A stretch of DNA of 64,000 nt from Heloderma charlesbogerti (taxonomy: Eukaryota; Chordata; Lepidosauria; Squamata; Helodermatidae), in assembly GCA_026122225.1 (NCBI GenBank), contig JANEZZ010002240.1:930001-994000 (forward strand), written 5' to 3'. Shown here piece by piece: positions 42,915-53,265 of the stretch (the first letter of the stretch is position 1; each line of letters opens with the position of its first letter). Made by a program: the position numbers and the translations under genes. The notes beneath the pieces were generated by a model. It was given only the letters and a program-made list of their open reading frames with translations, was not told the DNA's origin and made no database searches.

Positions 42915-43115
42915 TTGAAGGGGAGGGTCTGTGGCTCAGTGACAGAGCACCTGTTTTACATGCAGAAGGTCCCAGGTTCAATCCCCAGCATTTCCACGTA
43001 GGGCTGGAAAACGTCCTGCCTGAAACTGTGGAGAGCTGCTGCCAGTCAGTGTCAATGATACTGAGCTAGAGGGACCAATGATCTGACTCAGTCTAAGGCA
43101 GCTTCCTATGTTCCC
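42915..43115 (+). repeat. tRNA-Ala-like SINE
   Basis: TGTGGCTCAGTGACAGAGCA (A box) and AGGTTCAATCCCCAGCATTT (B box, 42973-42992) resemble tRNA-Ala, including a CATGCAG anticodon-arm remnant. The body, GAGAGCTGCTGCCAGTCAGTG and GAGGGACCAATGATCTGACT, is typical of a squamate tRNA-derived SINE. It ends AAGGCAGCTTCCTATGTTCC. Nearly full length. Confidence 0.88.
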
Positions 43116-43330
43116 ATGAGCCTGAAGGACCAATTGCTCTAACAGCAATGAATGGGTTATGGTTTTACTCTCATTTGAGGTGTGTTGTGCTTTACTTGAA
43201 ATCCAAAATAAGGAAGAGTCTTGTGGCACCTTAAAGAAAGATAACTTGTTATGGCAAAAGCTTTCATGGATTTGAGTCTATGCCATCCAGACACATGTAA
43301 TGGAGAATACTCTAATCAAGGTATAAAGAA

Positions 43331-43789
43331 TAAGGATGGCGGATAAATCCACCACAGACTCCAACGAGGCTGGGTTCTTTAGAATCCGGCCCTCCGTAGT
43401 CCATGGCAGAACGGACTACCCCCCTGCCACCCCCCGAAATCCCCCCGGGATGGACCCTACCTGGCAGTGGCTGGTCCAGGTCGTCATCTTCATTCTGCAG
43501 CTAACCGCTGCCAGGCTGCAGAACAAAATGGTGTCTGGCGTAGCGGACAACATTTGTGTCTGTGCCATTGGCCGTGATAGGCTATGTAAATATTTAGCCA
43601 ATCATGAGAAGATCAGGGATGCAAATGGTGTCGGCTACGCCGGACACCATTTGTGGCTGCAGCCCGGCAGTGGATGGAAGTCCAGCTGTGGATGGCCCCG
43701 GCCAGTGGCTCCACAGACTCGCTGCAGAGCGGAGCCAGCCATGGAGGATTCCGGGGGGAGGGACGCCCTAAACGGAATGGTGAGTGGGG
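43331..43789. mobile_element. THM-III hAT MITE, right end missing
   Basis: Starts TAAGGATGGCGGATAAATCC, resembling 15967 and 19473 (GAATCCGGCC, CCCTACCTGG donor-like motif). One GATAGGCTATGTAAATATTT hairpin is broken: the second arm is reduced to AGCCAATCATG (43592-43604). A GGTGTCGGCTACGCCGGACACC hairpin follows. Tip A-like GGATTCCGGGGGGAGGGACG precedes an inserted tip B at 43790. No right TSD. Confidence 0.7.
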
Positions 43790-43961
43790 TAGGGATGGTG
43801 GAGAATTTCTCTCCGAAACTTCGGGGGGCCGAGCGCCAACGTGTTCGGCCCCCCGAAGAAGTTTCGGGGAGAAATTCTCTGCCCCCCCACCCCCCGCACC
43901 CCCCCGGGATGGGACTTACCTTTCCCGAATGTCCCTCCCAGCGGCGGGTCCGGCGGCGGTT
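43790..43961. mobile_element. Truncated THM-II tip B
   Basis: TAGGGATGGTGGAGAATTTC, the folded CGAAACTTCGGGGGGCC block, ACTTACC at 43913-43919 and CCCTCCCAGCGGCGGGTCC are typical tip B. The copy stops inside the exon-like module at GGCGGCGGTTCA and passes into AT-rich DNA (TTTATATTTATAAATATA). Confidence 0.8.
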
Positions 43962-43964
43962 CAT

Positions 43965-44657
43965 TTATATTTATAAATATATTTATTTATTTAGCTCATA
44001 AATATTTATGTATTTAGCTAATGTGGAGGTAAATCCAGTTTCTGTCTTCCTCCTCAATGTACATTTGAGTTCTCTCCCCCCACCCTGCCCCACAAAGCCT
44101 CAAACAGTGATAATTTCTACACTCTAACTATCATTTTAATTGTGTGGCACAGTCGCAGTGTTTGCCGACACTGTCAAAGAGGCAGCCCGTTATAATTATT
44201 TTCTCAATCATTCTTCATGAATGAAACACTCCAGGCAACACTAAAAGTAAACTTAATCACCAGAAACAATATAAATTCAAAAAGCAGATCCTATTAGACA
44301 ACCATTTTTTAAGCTGATTTCCCCATAGTTCTCTTTCTAGTGAAATAAATTCCAAATGGTGCTTTTGCAAATGGCAAGCAAAGAGCATCAGCATTTTATA
44401 TGAAGCGGAAAATAAAATGATGTACTTTGGGAAGGTTATTATGGACCACTTCAAAATGAAGTTTTCATCAGTCTATGGGACATGAGCATTTTACCTTCAG
44501 AAGCAAGTGGTGGTAAACAGGTTAGTTTCAGAAAAGCCAACACATAATGCATAGGGCTGAAATATTTATAGAGTGCAAAGATGTCAAGAGAAGCTGCTGG
44601 GATGGGCCACATGTGTTTAATACGTCGTTGCAAGAATGATCTTTGATACTGATCTCT
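43965..44657. other. Non-coding stretch
   Basis: AT-rich opening (ATTTATAAATATATTTATTT), then unique-looking DNA without recognised features. Confidence 0.45.
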
Positions 44658-44665
44658 CTCTCTAG

Positions 44666-46579
44666 TAGGGGTGGACGAAAGTCCCTTACCTGTCGTCGAA
44701 GCTTGTTCGCGGTGGGGCGGAGGCGCTTCGCTGCTCCCCCCACGAAGTTCAGGCCGGGGGAGAGGCTTCCCGCCTCGCCCGGCCGAAATTCAGGCCAGGG
44801 GGGGAGGCTTCCCTAGGGATGGCGGAGAATTTCTCCCCGAAACTTCGGGGGGCCGAGCGCCAACGTGTTCGGCCCCCCGAACAAGTTTCGGGGAGAAATC
44901 CTCCGCACCCCCCCGCACCCCGCACCCCCCCCGGGACGGGACGTACCTTCCCTGAATGTCCCTCCCAGCGGCGGGTCCGGCTGGCGGTTCGTCGGGTGTT
45001 CAAGCGGGGCGGGAGGGGCAGCCGGTCTTTCGACCGGCTGCCGCCCCCGCCATTGTAATAAAAGAAAAAAAAAAACTTCCCCTGATAGGCTACGTGACGA
45101 TTCACGTAGCCTATCATGGCTAGATTTGCCAAGTCAGCCGTGATAGGCTACGTGAATCGTCACGTAGCCTATCACGGGTGACTTAAAAAAAAAAAAAAAA
45201 GTGTGTACGGATAATGGCGGCCCCCATAGGGAGCCGCCATTCCCGTTCCTTATTTGGTGGCTGTAGTCTACGTAAATGTTTACGTAGACTACGGCGAAAA
45301 TAAGGGCAACGCTATTTGCATTGCCCTTATTTTCGCCGTAGTCTACGTAAACATTTACGTAGACTACAGCGACTAAATAAGGAACACGAATGGCGGCTCC
45401 CTATGGGGGCCACCATTCGCGTACGTGCTTTTTTTTTTTTTTTTAAAGTCACCCGTGATAGGCTACGTGACAATTGACGTAGCCTATCACGGCTGACTTT
45501 GCAGATCTAGCCGTGATAGGCTACGTGAATCGTCACGTAGCCTATCAGGGGGCGTTTTTTTGGTTTTTTTTTTAACTTTCGCGTTCGCGGCCGGGCGAGG
45601 CGCCTCCTCCCCGGCCTGAATTTTGGCCGGGCGAGGCGGGAAGCCTCCTCCCCGGCCTGAATTTCGGCCGGGCGAGGCGGGAAGCCTCCCCCCCGGCCTG
45701 AACTTCGCGGGGGGAGCCGCGAAGTGCTCCCCCCCACCGCGAACAAGCTGCGAGAAAAGGTAAGTGACTTTCGTCCACCCCTAGGCTTCCCGCCTCGCCC
45801 GGCCGAAATTCGGACCAGGGAGGAGGCTTCCCGCCTCGCCCGGCCACAAACTCCAAAGTTAAAAAACAAAACAAAAAACGCCCCCGTGATAGGCTACGTG
45901 ACGATTAACGTAGCCTATCATGGCTAGATCTGCAAAGTCAGCCATGATAGGCTATGTTAATCATCACGTAGCCTATCACGGGTGACTTAAAAAAAAAAAA
46001 AAAGCGTGTTCGCTAATGGCGGCCCCCATAGGGAGCCGTCATTCGCATTCCTTATTTGGTTGCTGTAGTCTACGTAAATCTTAGACTATGGCGAAAATAA
46101 GGGCAACGCAAATAGCCTATGTAGATAGACTACGTAGACTACGTAGATTACGCTATTTGCGTTGCCCTTATTTTCGCCGTAGTCTACGTAAAGATTTATG
46201 TAGACTACAGTGACCAAATAAGGAACGCGAATGGCGGCTCCCTATGGGGGCCGCCATTTGCGTACGCGCTTTTTATTTTTTTAAGTCACCCGTGATAGGC
46301 TATGTGACGATTTACGTAGCCTATCATGGCTGACTTTGCAGTTCTAGCCGTGATAGGCTACGTTAATTGTCACGTAGCCTATCACGGGGGTGTTTTTTTA
46401 TTTTAACTTTTAATTTCGCGGCCGGGCGAGGCGAGGCACCTCCTCCCCAGCCTGAATTTCGGCCGGGCAAGGCGGGAAGCCTCCCCCCCCAGCCTGAACT
46501 TCAGGGGGAGAGCAGCAAAGCGCCTCCCCCCCACCGCGAAAAGCTGCGAGACCAGGTAAGTGGGTTTCGTGCACCCCTA
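44666..46579. mobile_element. THM-II hAT MITE (outer, tip C at both ends), interrupted
   Basis: Both ends are tip C types: TAGGGGTGGACGAAAG at left and GTAAGTGGGTTTCGTGCACC CCTA at right. It is interrupted by a complete THM-II at 44814-45783. The flanks CTCTCTAG and GTGGAAAT do not match, so this may be a recombinant of two elements. At 46074-46085 a TACGTA hairpin has lost its second arm. At 46113-46148 extra TACGTAGAC units are inserted in the central palindrome. Confidence 0.78.
44814..45783. mobile_element. THM-II hAT MITE, nested (tip B to tip C)
   Basis: TAGGGATGGCGGAGAATTTC...GACTTTCGTCCACCCCTA, 970 bp, with a perfect 8-bp TSD GGCTTCCC (44806-44813, 45784-45791) lying in the host tip C. 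The core palindrome spans about 45078-45556, with TACGTA hairpins at 45266-45291 and 45341-45368. The donor at 45758 reads AAAAGGTAAGTGAC. Very similar to 34354-35367. Confidence 0.95.
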
Positions 46580-46604
46580 GTGGAAATACAAAGCTGAGCA
46601 AAGA

Positions 46605-47236
46605 GGAGAACCAACTCTGTGCATGTCTACTCAGAAGTAAGTCTTACTGAGTTCAATGCGACGTACCCCTACACATGTCAGCACCCCACTTGCCCCCAGC
46701 TCAGCTTTGTATTTCCACATCCAACTCATTATCAAACATGTTAGTTATCTCACTGGGTGACTTTGGGCTGGACTCTAACCACTACATCATAATTCTGTTA
46801 TATGAAGCTCGTGAAGAAAAAGAGACAGTATAATGGAAAGTTCTTTCTGAAGCAGTCACACTTGTACAAATGCTGCAGGAAGGGAAATATCAGCAACCTT
46901 TTCTTTGTTTGGATAAAAAGCACACTCTGCACATGCTCAGGGAATGGACAAAATGAGGAATAAACATACCAGGGAATATGAAGAACTATATTCTTCCATT
47001 ATGTGTGTGTGTGTGTGTGTGTGTAATCTCCCTCAATCCAGCTGTTCCCTGGAAAAAAAAAAAGCCCATTCACCCAAGGGTCTTCTGAGATAACTAACAG
47101 GAGGTTTGATAATGAGCTGGATGTGGAAATACAAAGCTGAGCTGGGGGCAAGTGGGGTGCTGACATGTGTAGGAGTAAGTCGCATTGAACTCAGTAAGAC
47201 TTACTTCTGAGTAGAAATGCACAGAGTTGGTTCTCC
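46605..47236. repeat. Long inverted repeat, ~150-bp arms, ~333-bp spacer
   Basis: 46605-46752 (GGAGAACCAACTCTGTGCAT...) is mirrored by 47086-47236 (...ATGCACAGAGTTGGTTCTCC) with few mismatches. Left-arm start 46582-46599 (GGAAATACAAAGCTGAGC) also pairs with 46698-46715. The spacer is unrelated and contains a (GT)n run (47003-47025). No TIR-like ends or TSD were found, so it may be an inverted duplication and not a transposon. Confidence 0.88.
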
Positions 47237-47240
47237 TTTC

Positions 47241-47880
47241 CATTTTAGCTTCACAACATCACCAACAAGGCTGGATATGGAAATAGAAAGCCTAGCAGGG
47301 GGAATAATACTCATGCAGGGCTCCAGACTGGCATGGTCATTTTAAAAGGTTTTTTTTTTTTTCTTTCAAACAGCGTTGCTTTAAACAAAGAGTGCATCGC
47401 TCAGGCACACTTAGGGCAGCCTTGTTTTGGGAAGCCCCGAGGAGGAGGAAGTGTTTTGGCTGAAAGTAAACGGAGGATTTCAATTGAAAAAGAACAACCA
47501 CAAACAAGGCGGTGAGCACAATTCATTTAAAAAAAAACACGTTCGTATTTATTATCGAAATATACTACCTTGCGTTTTTATTTACGAAAATTTCCGACTC
47601 TGTGCGGATGACAAAAAAAGCGCCGCATGACTGCTGGCTCCACAGGACCTCGTGGTGCCATTCCGCAGAGCATTCCATGGCACAGGCTGAAGGGAATTCG
47701 ATCCCATTTCAGTCCATGGAGGAATTCTCTGACATCCCTGTCCCCCATATACACAAGATTACAGGCATAAAAGGGCTGAGCTGGAGAAAATTTACCAAGC
47801 TTGACTCCCAAACTGGATTTCTCCAACAACCCTAGGTACTATTGGGGTACGCCATTCTTTAGATGTACATATAAAAGAGC
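47241..47880. other. Non-coding stretch with partial hAT family I-like end
   Basis: 47530-47729 contains TTTATTTACGAAAATTTCCG, GCGGATGACAAAAAAAGCGC and ends TCTGACATCCCTG, similar to family I. 47750-47835 keeps ACAAGATTACAGGCATAAAA and CTCCAACAACCCTA of an older hAT. No gene was recognised. Confidence 0.45.
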
Positions 47881-47881
47881 T

Positions 47882-48353
47882 TAGGGATGTGTGAACCCAC
47901 CCCCATCCGGGTTCTCCAGGTGCCCGCCCAGCCCCTGCCCCCACTCACTGGTCCCTAGACTGTGCTCAAGCCCCTCCTGTGCTTGGTGAGCAGCCCACAC
48001 TCACCCCGGTGGCCTCGTCAAGCTCTGTGCTCACCATTTTTTGAAAAATAAAATGGCGATCACGTGCATATTTGTGTATGCATGAAAATGTGCATTTTGC
48101 AAAAATGCACATTTTTGTGCATATGCAAATCTGCGCATTTGCAAAATGTGCACTTTCACGATTGCCATTTTATTTTTCAAAAAATTGTGACTGTGGAGCT
48201 TGCTGAGGCCGCCAGGGTGAGTGCAGACCACTTGCTGAGCATGGGTAGTGGCCTAGTGGGGACAGGAGCTTGTCGAGTGGGGCTCGGGGTTGCAGGAGAG
48301 GTGTGTGTGTCCACCAGATTCCTGGATGGAATTGGGCACCCACGCCATCCGCA
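47882..48353. mobile_element. hAT MITE family E, second copy
   Basis: Starts TAGGGATGTGTGAACCC, which is the inverse of the right end of the element at 30014-30485. The centre has CACCATTTTTTGAAAAATAA (48036-48055) and TTATTTTTCAAAAAATTG arms. The right terminus is decayed (GCCATCCGCA). No matching TSD. Confidence 0.72.
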
Positions 48354-48673
48354 ATATGCTGTAACAAACTTTAAGAGACCTTGCTTCATTGTATCTCACT
48401 GTGCTCAGTGCCCTGAGAGTCCTGTGCTTTCTGGTCTAGCCTTCATTGATTATATTGTTTGCCATATGGCTGAATGGCTTATTTCAAAAGAGGACATTAG
48501 TTGATTATATGGAGAAACATAGATGCCGATTATACACAGTAAGCTACCACCAATGCAGAAATTACATAGGCTAGAAAGAAAAAGAGGGGAATCGTCAAGA
48601 GGGATGTTTTCCTCTTTAATGATAACCTCCTGTGATGGAGTATTTTTTTGGCATAAGCTAGGAATGAAAACAT
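48354..48673. other. Non-coding stretch
   Basis: No recognised feature. Confidence 0.4.
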
Positions 48674-48681
48674 GTATTTTG

Positions 48682-49618
48682 TAGGGATGACGGAGAATTT
48701 CTCCCCGAAACTTCAGGGGGCCGAGCGCCAACGTGTTTGGCCCCCTGAACAAGTTTCGGGGAGAAATCCTCTGCACCCCCCCGCCCCCCGCCCGCCCCCG
48801 GGACGGGACTTACCTTTTGCGAATGTCCCTCCCGGTGGCTGGTCCGGCCGGCGGTTCGGCATGTTTTCGAGCAAGGCGGGAGCGGCAGCCGGTCTTTCGA
48901 CCGGCTGCCGCCGCCGCCATTGTAATGAAAGAAAAAAAAAAAAAACTTCCCCTGATAGGCTACGTGACGATTCACGTAGCCTATCACGGCTAGATCTGCA
49001 AAGTCAGCCGTGATAGGCTACGTGAATCGCCACGTAGCCTATCACGGGTGACTTAAAAAAAAAAAAAAAAGCACGTACGCGAATGGCGGCCCCCATAGGG
49101 AGCCGCCATTCCCGTTCCTTATTTGGTGGCTGTAGTCTATGTAAATGTTTACGTAGACTACGACGAAAATAAGGGCAACGCAAATAGCATTTACGTAGAC
49201 TACAGCCACCAAATAAGGAACGGGAATGGCGGCTCCCTATGGGGGCCGCCATTCGCGTACGCGCTTTTTTTTTTTTTTTTTTAAGTCACCCGTGATAGGC
49301 TACGTGACGATTCACGTAGCCTATCACGGCTGACTTTGCAGATCTAGCCGTGATAGGCTACGTGAATCGTCACGTAGCCTATCAGGGGAAGTTTTTTTTT
49401 TTTACTTTCGCGTTCACGGCCGGGCGAGGCGAGGCGCCTCCTCCCCGGCCTGTATTTCGGCCGGGCGAGGTGGGAAGCCTCCCCCCCGGCCTGAATTTTG
49501 GCCGGGCGAGGCAGGAAGCCTCCCCCCCCGGCCTGAACTTCGTGGGGGGAGCAGCGAAGCGCTCCCCCCCACCGCGAACAGCCTTCGACGACAGGTAAGT
49601 GACTTTCGTCCACCCCTA
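48682..49618. mobile_element. THM-II hAT MITE (tip B to tip C) with central deletion
   Basis: TAGGGATGACGGAGAATTTC...CCACCCCTA. TSD GTATTTTG/GTATTTCG (7/8; 48674-48681, 49619-49626). The left arm of the central palindrome is complete to GCAACGCAAATAG, then jumps at 49187 to CATTTACGTAGACTACAG of the right arm, so about 40 bp around the centre and one hairpin arm are gone. Outward GTAAGT motifs at both ends are intact. Confidence 0.93.
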
Positions 49619-49894
49619 GTATTTCGAAAAAGAACAAAACCCATGCTTTTACTTTTAATTCAAAAGTTGGGAGCACCCTTATTAAATTACAATTGTCAAG
49701 GTATTAAGATATGTCAGTACTTGTTCTTTCAATGAACTCCAGACATGAACGAGAAAGTGACAATACAGTTTCAGTTTGTTAAAAATTAGGGCCTATAGAG
49801 GTAAATGGGGAAAAAATGTCAGGCTTAGAGGCCTGGAGGTTTTATTGGGATGGGGTATCCCTGAGAGGAGTAGTTTCATTTCCCTGGTTAAGTT

Positions 49895-50370
49895 TAGGGA
49901 TGTACGAAAGTCACTTACCTTTTGATGAAATGTGATTCGAGGTGGGGGGGAGGCGCCCCGTCCCTCCCCCTGAAATTCTGGCCAGGGGGGAGGTGCCCCA
50001 TCCCTCCCCCCTGAAATTCTGGCTGGTGGGGAGGCGCCCCGTCCCTCCCGCCGCGAATCCTGGCCGGCCGGGTCTGCAAATGGCGGCGGCCGTAGCCACC
50101 GCCGTTTGCATCCCTGCAGTCAGCCGTGATAGGCTACGTAAATGTTTACGTAGCCTATCATGGCTGAGTAAAAAAACAAAACAAAAAAATGTGCATATGC
50201 AAATGGTGGCGCCCATGGGCGCCACCATTTGCGTTCCTTATTTTGGCACATCTAGTCTACGTAAACATTTACGTAGACTACGGCAAAAATAAGAGGAACA
50301 CAAATAGCGTAGACGCTACGCTATTTGCGTTCCCCTTATTTTTGCCATCTTAGTCTACATAAATGTTTAC
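49895..50370. mobile_element. Half THM-I (tip A side) ending in a hairpin centre
   Basis: Starts TAGGGATGTACGAAAGTCAC and proceeds through the tip A blocks, a GATAGGC hairpin (50124-50162), an ATGG hairpin (50200-50235), a TACGTA hairpin (50255-50282) and the central palindrome. It stops in the next hairpin at TACATAAATGTTTAC (50356-50370), where TTTTGTGATG unrelated DNA begins. Tip B and half the core are missing. Confidence 0.88.
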
Positions 50371-50776
50371 TTTTGTGATGATTTAGGAAGACCAATGAAG
50401 AACACAGCTCAGCACTGAAGTTTCATGTGGCACTGAACTTTTCCACACAGCCACCTGGCTGCATAAACAGGAGCCTAGGGATGTACAAAACACCTACCTG
50501 GCTCCGTGCTGGGCAATCCGCGGTGGGGGGGAGGTGCTCCATCCCTCCCCCCAGAATCCTCGATGGGGGGGAGGTGCTCCGTCCCTCCTCCCAGAATCCT
50601 GCCTGGCTGGCTCCGCTCTGCGGCCAAGCTGCGGAGCTGCCAGCCAGCTCCAGCCACCCACAGCCGGTCATCCGGCCTCTGGGCAGCCCTGCAGGGATGC
50701 AAATGGTGGCTGTTGTAGCCGCCACCATTTGCGTCCCTGTTTTGAGCCATGATAGGCTATGTAAATATTTATACTC

Positions 50777-51551
50777 CAGAAATGGAGTTTTATACTCCTT
50801 CATAATTAATAATAAAGTGGCTAAAGCAGTGCTTGGATACAATCCAAAAAATGACAGAATGATCTCAATTCGAATTCAGGGTAAGCCATTTAACATCACA
50901 GTGATCCAAATATATGCCCCAACCACAGATGCTGAAGAAGCAGAACTAGATCAGTTCTATGAGGATCTGCAGCACCTACTGGATAGTACGCCAAAAAAAG
51001 ATGTTATTTTCATTACAGGAAACTGGAATGCTAAGGTGGGTAGTCAAACGACACCTGGAATTACAGGCAAGCATGGTCTGGGAGAACAAAATGAAGTGGG
51101 ACATAGGCTGATAGAATTTTGCCAAGACAACTCACTGTGCATAACACTCTCTTCCAACAAGAGACGACTTTATACATGGACTTCACCAGACGGTCAACAC
51201 CGAAATCAGATTGACTACATCCTTTGTAGCCAAAGGTGGTGGATATCTATGCAGTCATTAAAAACAAGACCTGGAGCTGATTGTAGTTCAGATCACAAAC
51301 TTCTTATTGCACAATTTAGGATCAGACTAAAGAGAATAGGGAAGACCCACAGAACAGTTAGATATAAGCTCACTAATATTCCTCATGAATATGCAGTGGA
51401 GGTGAAGAATAGATTTAAGGGACTAGATTTAGTAGATAGGGTCCGAGAAGAACTATGGAAAGAAGTTCGCAACATTGTTCAGGAGGCGGCAACAAAAAAT
51501 GTCCCAAAGAAAAAGAAAAACAAGAAGGCAAGATGGCTGTCTGTCTGCTGA
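50777..51551 (+). pseudogene. BovB endonuclease, truncated
   Basis: The open frame carries ITVIQIYAPTTDAEEAELDQ, VIFITGNWNAKVGSQ (the usual GDWNAK Asp is Asn here) and CSSDHKLLIAQF, then VPKKKKNKKARWL and a stop caused by a frameshift near 51540. The N-terminal catalytic Glu region is missing because of 5' truncation. The frame also reads into upstream THM sequence, which is coincidental. Confidence 0.85.
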
Positions 51552-51555
51552 GACA

Positions 51556-52350
51556 CTGGAAGCAGCCCAAGAAAGAAGGAAAGCAAAAGGCAACAGTGAT
51601 AGGGGGAGATATGCCCAATTAAATGCAAAATTCCAGAGGTTAGCCAGAAGAGATAAGGAATTATTTTTAAACAAGCAATGCGTGGAAGTGGAAGAAGATA
51701 ATAGAATAGGAAGGACAAGAGACCCCTTCCAGAAAATTAAAAACATCGGAGGCAAATTCCAGGCAAAAATGGGTATGAACAAAAACAAAGATGACAAGGA
51801 CCTAACAGAAGCAGAAGAGAGCAAGAAAAGGTGGCAAGAATATACGGAAGATCTGTATAGGAAGGATAATAATATCAGGGATTGATTTGATGGTGTGGTC
51901 AGTGAGCTAGAGCCAGACATCCTGAAGAGTGAGGTTGAATGGGCCTTAAGAAGCATTGCTAATAACAAGGCAGCAGGAGACAACGGTATCTCAGCTGAAC
52001 TGTTTAACATCTTGCAAGATGATGCTGTCAAGGTGATGCATGCCATATGCCAGCAAATTTGGAAAACACAAGAATGGTGAACAGATTGGAAAAAATCAAC
52101 CTATATCCCCATACCAAAAAAGGGAAGCACCAAAGAATGTTCCAACTATCAAACAGTGGCACTTATTTCACATGCCAGTAAGGTAAAATGCTCAAGATCT
52201 TGCAAGGTAGACTCCAGCAATTCATGGAACGAGAATTGCCAGATGTACAAGTTGGGTTTAGAAAAGGCAGAAGAACTAGAGACCAAATTGCCAATATCTA
52301 CTGGATAATGGAGAAAGCCAGGGAGTTTCAGAAAAAACATCTATTTCTGT
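51556..52350 (+). pseudogene. BovB linker and RT N-terminal part
   Basis: Frame-shifted continuation: AETLEAAQERRKAKGNSDRG, GRTRDPFQKIKNIGGKFQ, KKRWQEYTEDLYRKD, then ELEPDILKSEVEWALRSI, NNKAAGDNGISAELF, then LKILQGRLQQFMERELPDVQ and VGFRKGRRTRDQIANI. Stops separate these. This copy retains the region deleted from the antisense BovB. Confidence 0.82.
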
Positions 52351-52432
52351 TTATTTTACTTTATTTATTTATTTCATTTCTATACCGCCCAATAGCCGAA
52401 GCTCTCTGGGCGGTTCACAAAAACTAAAATTT
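52351..52432 (-). mobile_element. LINE 3' end inserted in BovB RT
   Basis: TTTACTTTATTTATTTATTT, ATACCGCCCAATAGCCGAAG and CTCTCTGGGCGGTTCACAAA are the inverse of the CR1/L2-type 3' terminus. It splits the RT motif between LFLFI and DYSKAFD. Confidence 0.82.
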
Positions 52433-52435
52433 TTA

Positions 52436-53265
52436 TTGACTATTCTAAAGCCTTTGACTGTGTGGATCATAACAAATTGTGGCAAGTTTTTGGTGGTATG
52501 GGGATACCAAGTCATCTTGTCTGCCTCCTGAGGAATCTGTATAATGACCAAGTAGCAATGGTAAGAACAGACCACGGAACAACGGACTGGTTTAAGATTG
52601 GGAAAGGAGTACGGCAGGGTTGTATACTCTCACCCTACCTATTCAACCTGTACGCAGAACACATCATGCGACGTGCTGGGCTTGATGAAGCCAAGGCTGG
52701 AGTTAAAATCACTGGAAGAAACATTAACTATCTCAGATATGCAGATGATACCACTTTGATGGCTGAAAGTGAGGAGGAGCTGAGGAACCTCATGATGAAG
52801 GTGAAAGAAGAAAGTGCAAAAGCTGGGTTGCAGTTAAACCTCAAAAAAAACAAGATTATGGCAACCAGCTTGATTGATAACTGGCAAATAGAGGGAGAAA
52901 ACATGGAGGCAGAGACAGACTTTGTCTTTCTAGGCGCAAAGATTACTGCAGACACTGACTGCAGCCAGGAAATCAGAAGACGTTTACTTCTTGGGAGGAC
53001 AGCAATGACAAATCTTGATAAAATAGTTAAGAGCAGAGACATCACCCTGACAACAAAGGTCCACATAGTTCAAGCAATGGTATTCCCCATAGTAACCTAT
53101 GGCTGCGAGAGCTGGACTATAAGGAAGGCTGAGCGAAGGAAGATACATGCTTTTGAACTGTGGTGCTGGAGGAAAATTCTGAGAGTGCCTTGGACTGCAA
53201 GAAGATCAAACCAGTCCATACTCCAGGAAATAAAGCCAGACTGCTCACTTGAGGGAATGATATGA
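52436..53265 (+). pseudogene. BovB reverse transcriptase and C-terminal domain
   Basis: DYSKAFDCVDHNKLWQ (motif A), GVRQGCILSPYLFNLYAE (motif B) and LRYADDTTLMAESEEE (motif C, YADD) are present in one frame, followed by FLGAKITADTDCSQEI, YGCESWTIRKAERRK and WTARRSNQSILQEI. The frame ends at a stop (EGMI) before the final GHIMRRQD and GRPRARWMDD region, which continues after it. Catalytic residues are kept, but the upstream breaks make it non-functional. Confidence 0.88.

Noticed and set aside
42915..43010. Functional tRNA-Ala gene
   Set aside because: A and B boxes are present but the acceptor stem does not close and a SINE body follows.
44666..46579. Helitron or foldback-element classification of THM
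   Set aside because: Perfect 8-bp TSDs and TAGGG...CCCTA ends in many copies point to hAT; no AT-target or CTRR end.
50427..50776. N-terminal extension of the 374-codon frame at 50427-51551
   Set aside because: The first ~115 codons are THM sequence accidentally in frame with the 5'-truncated BovB.
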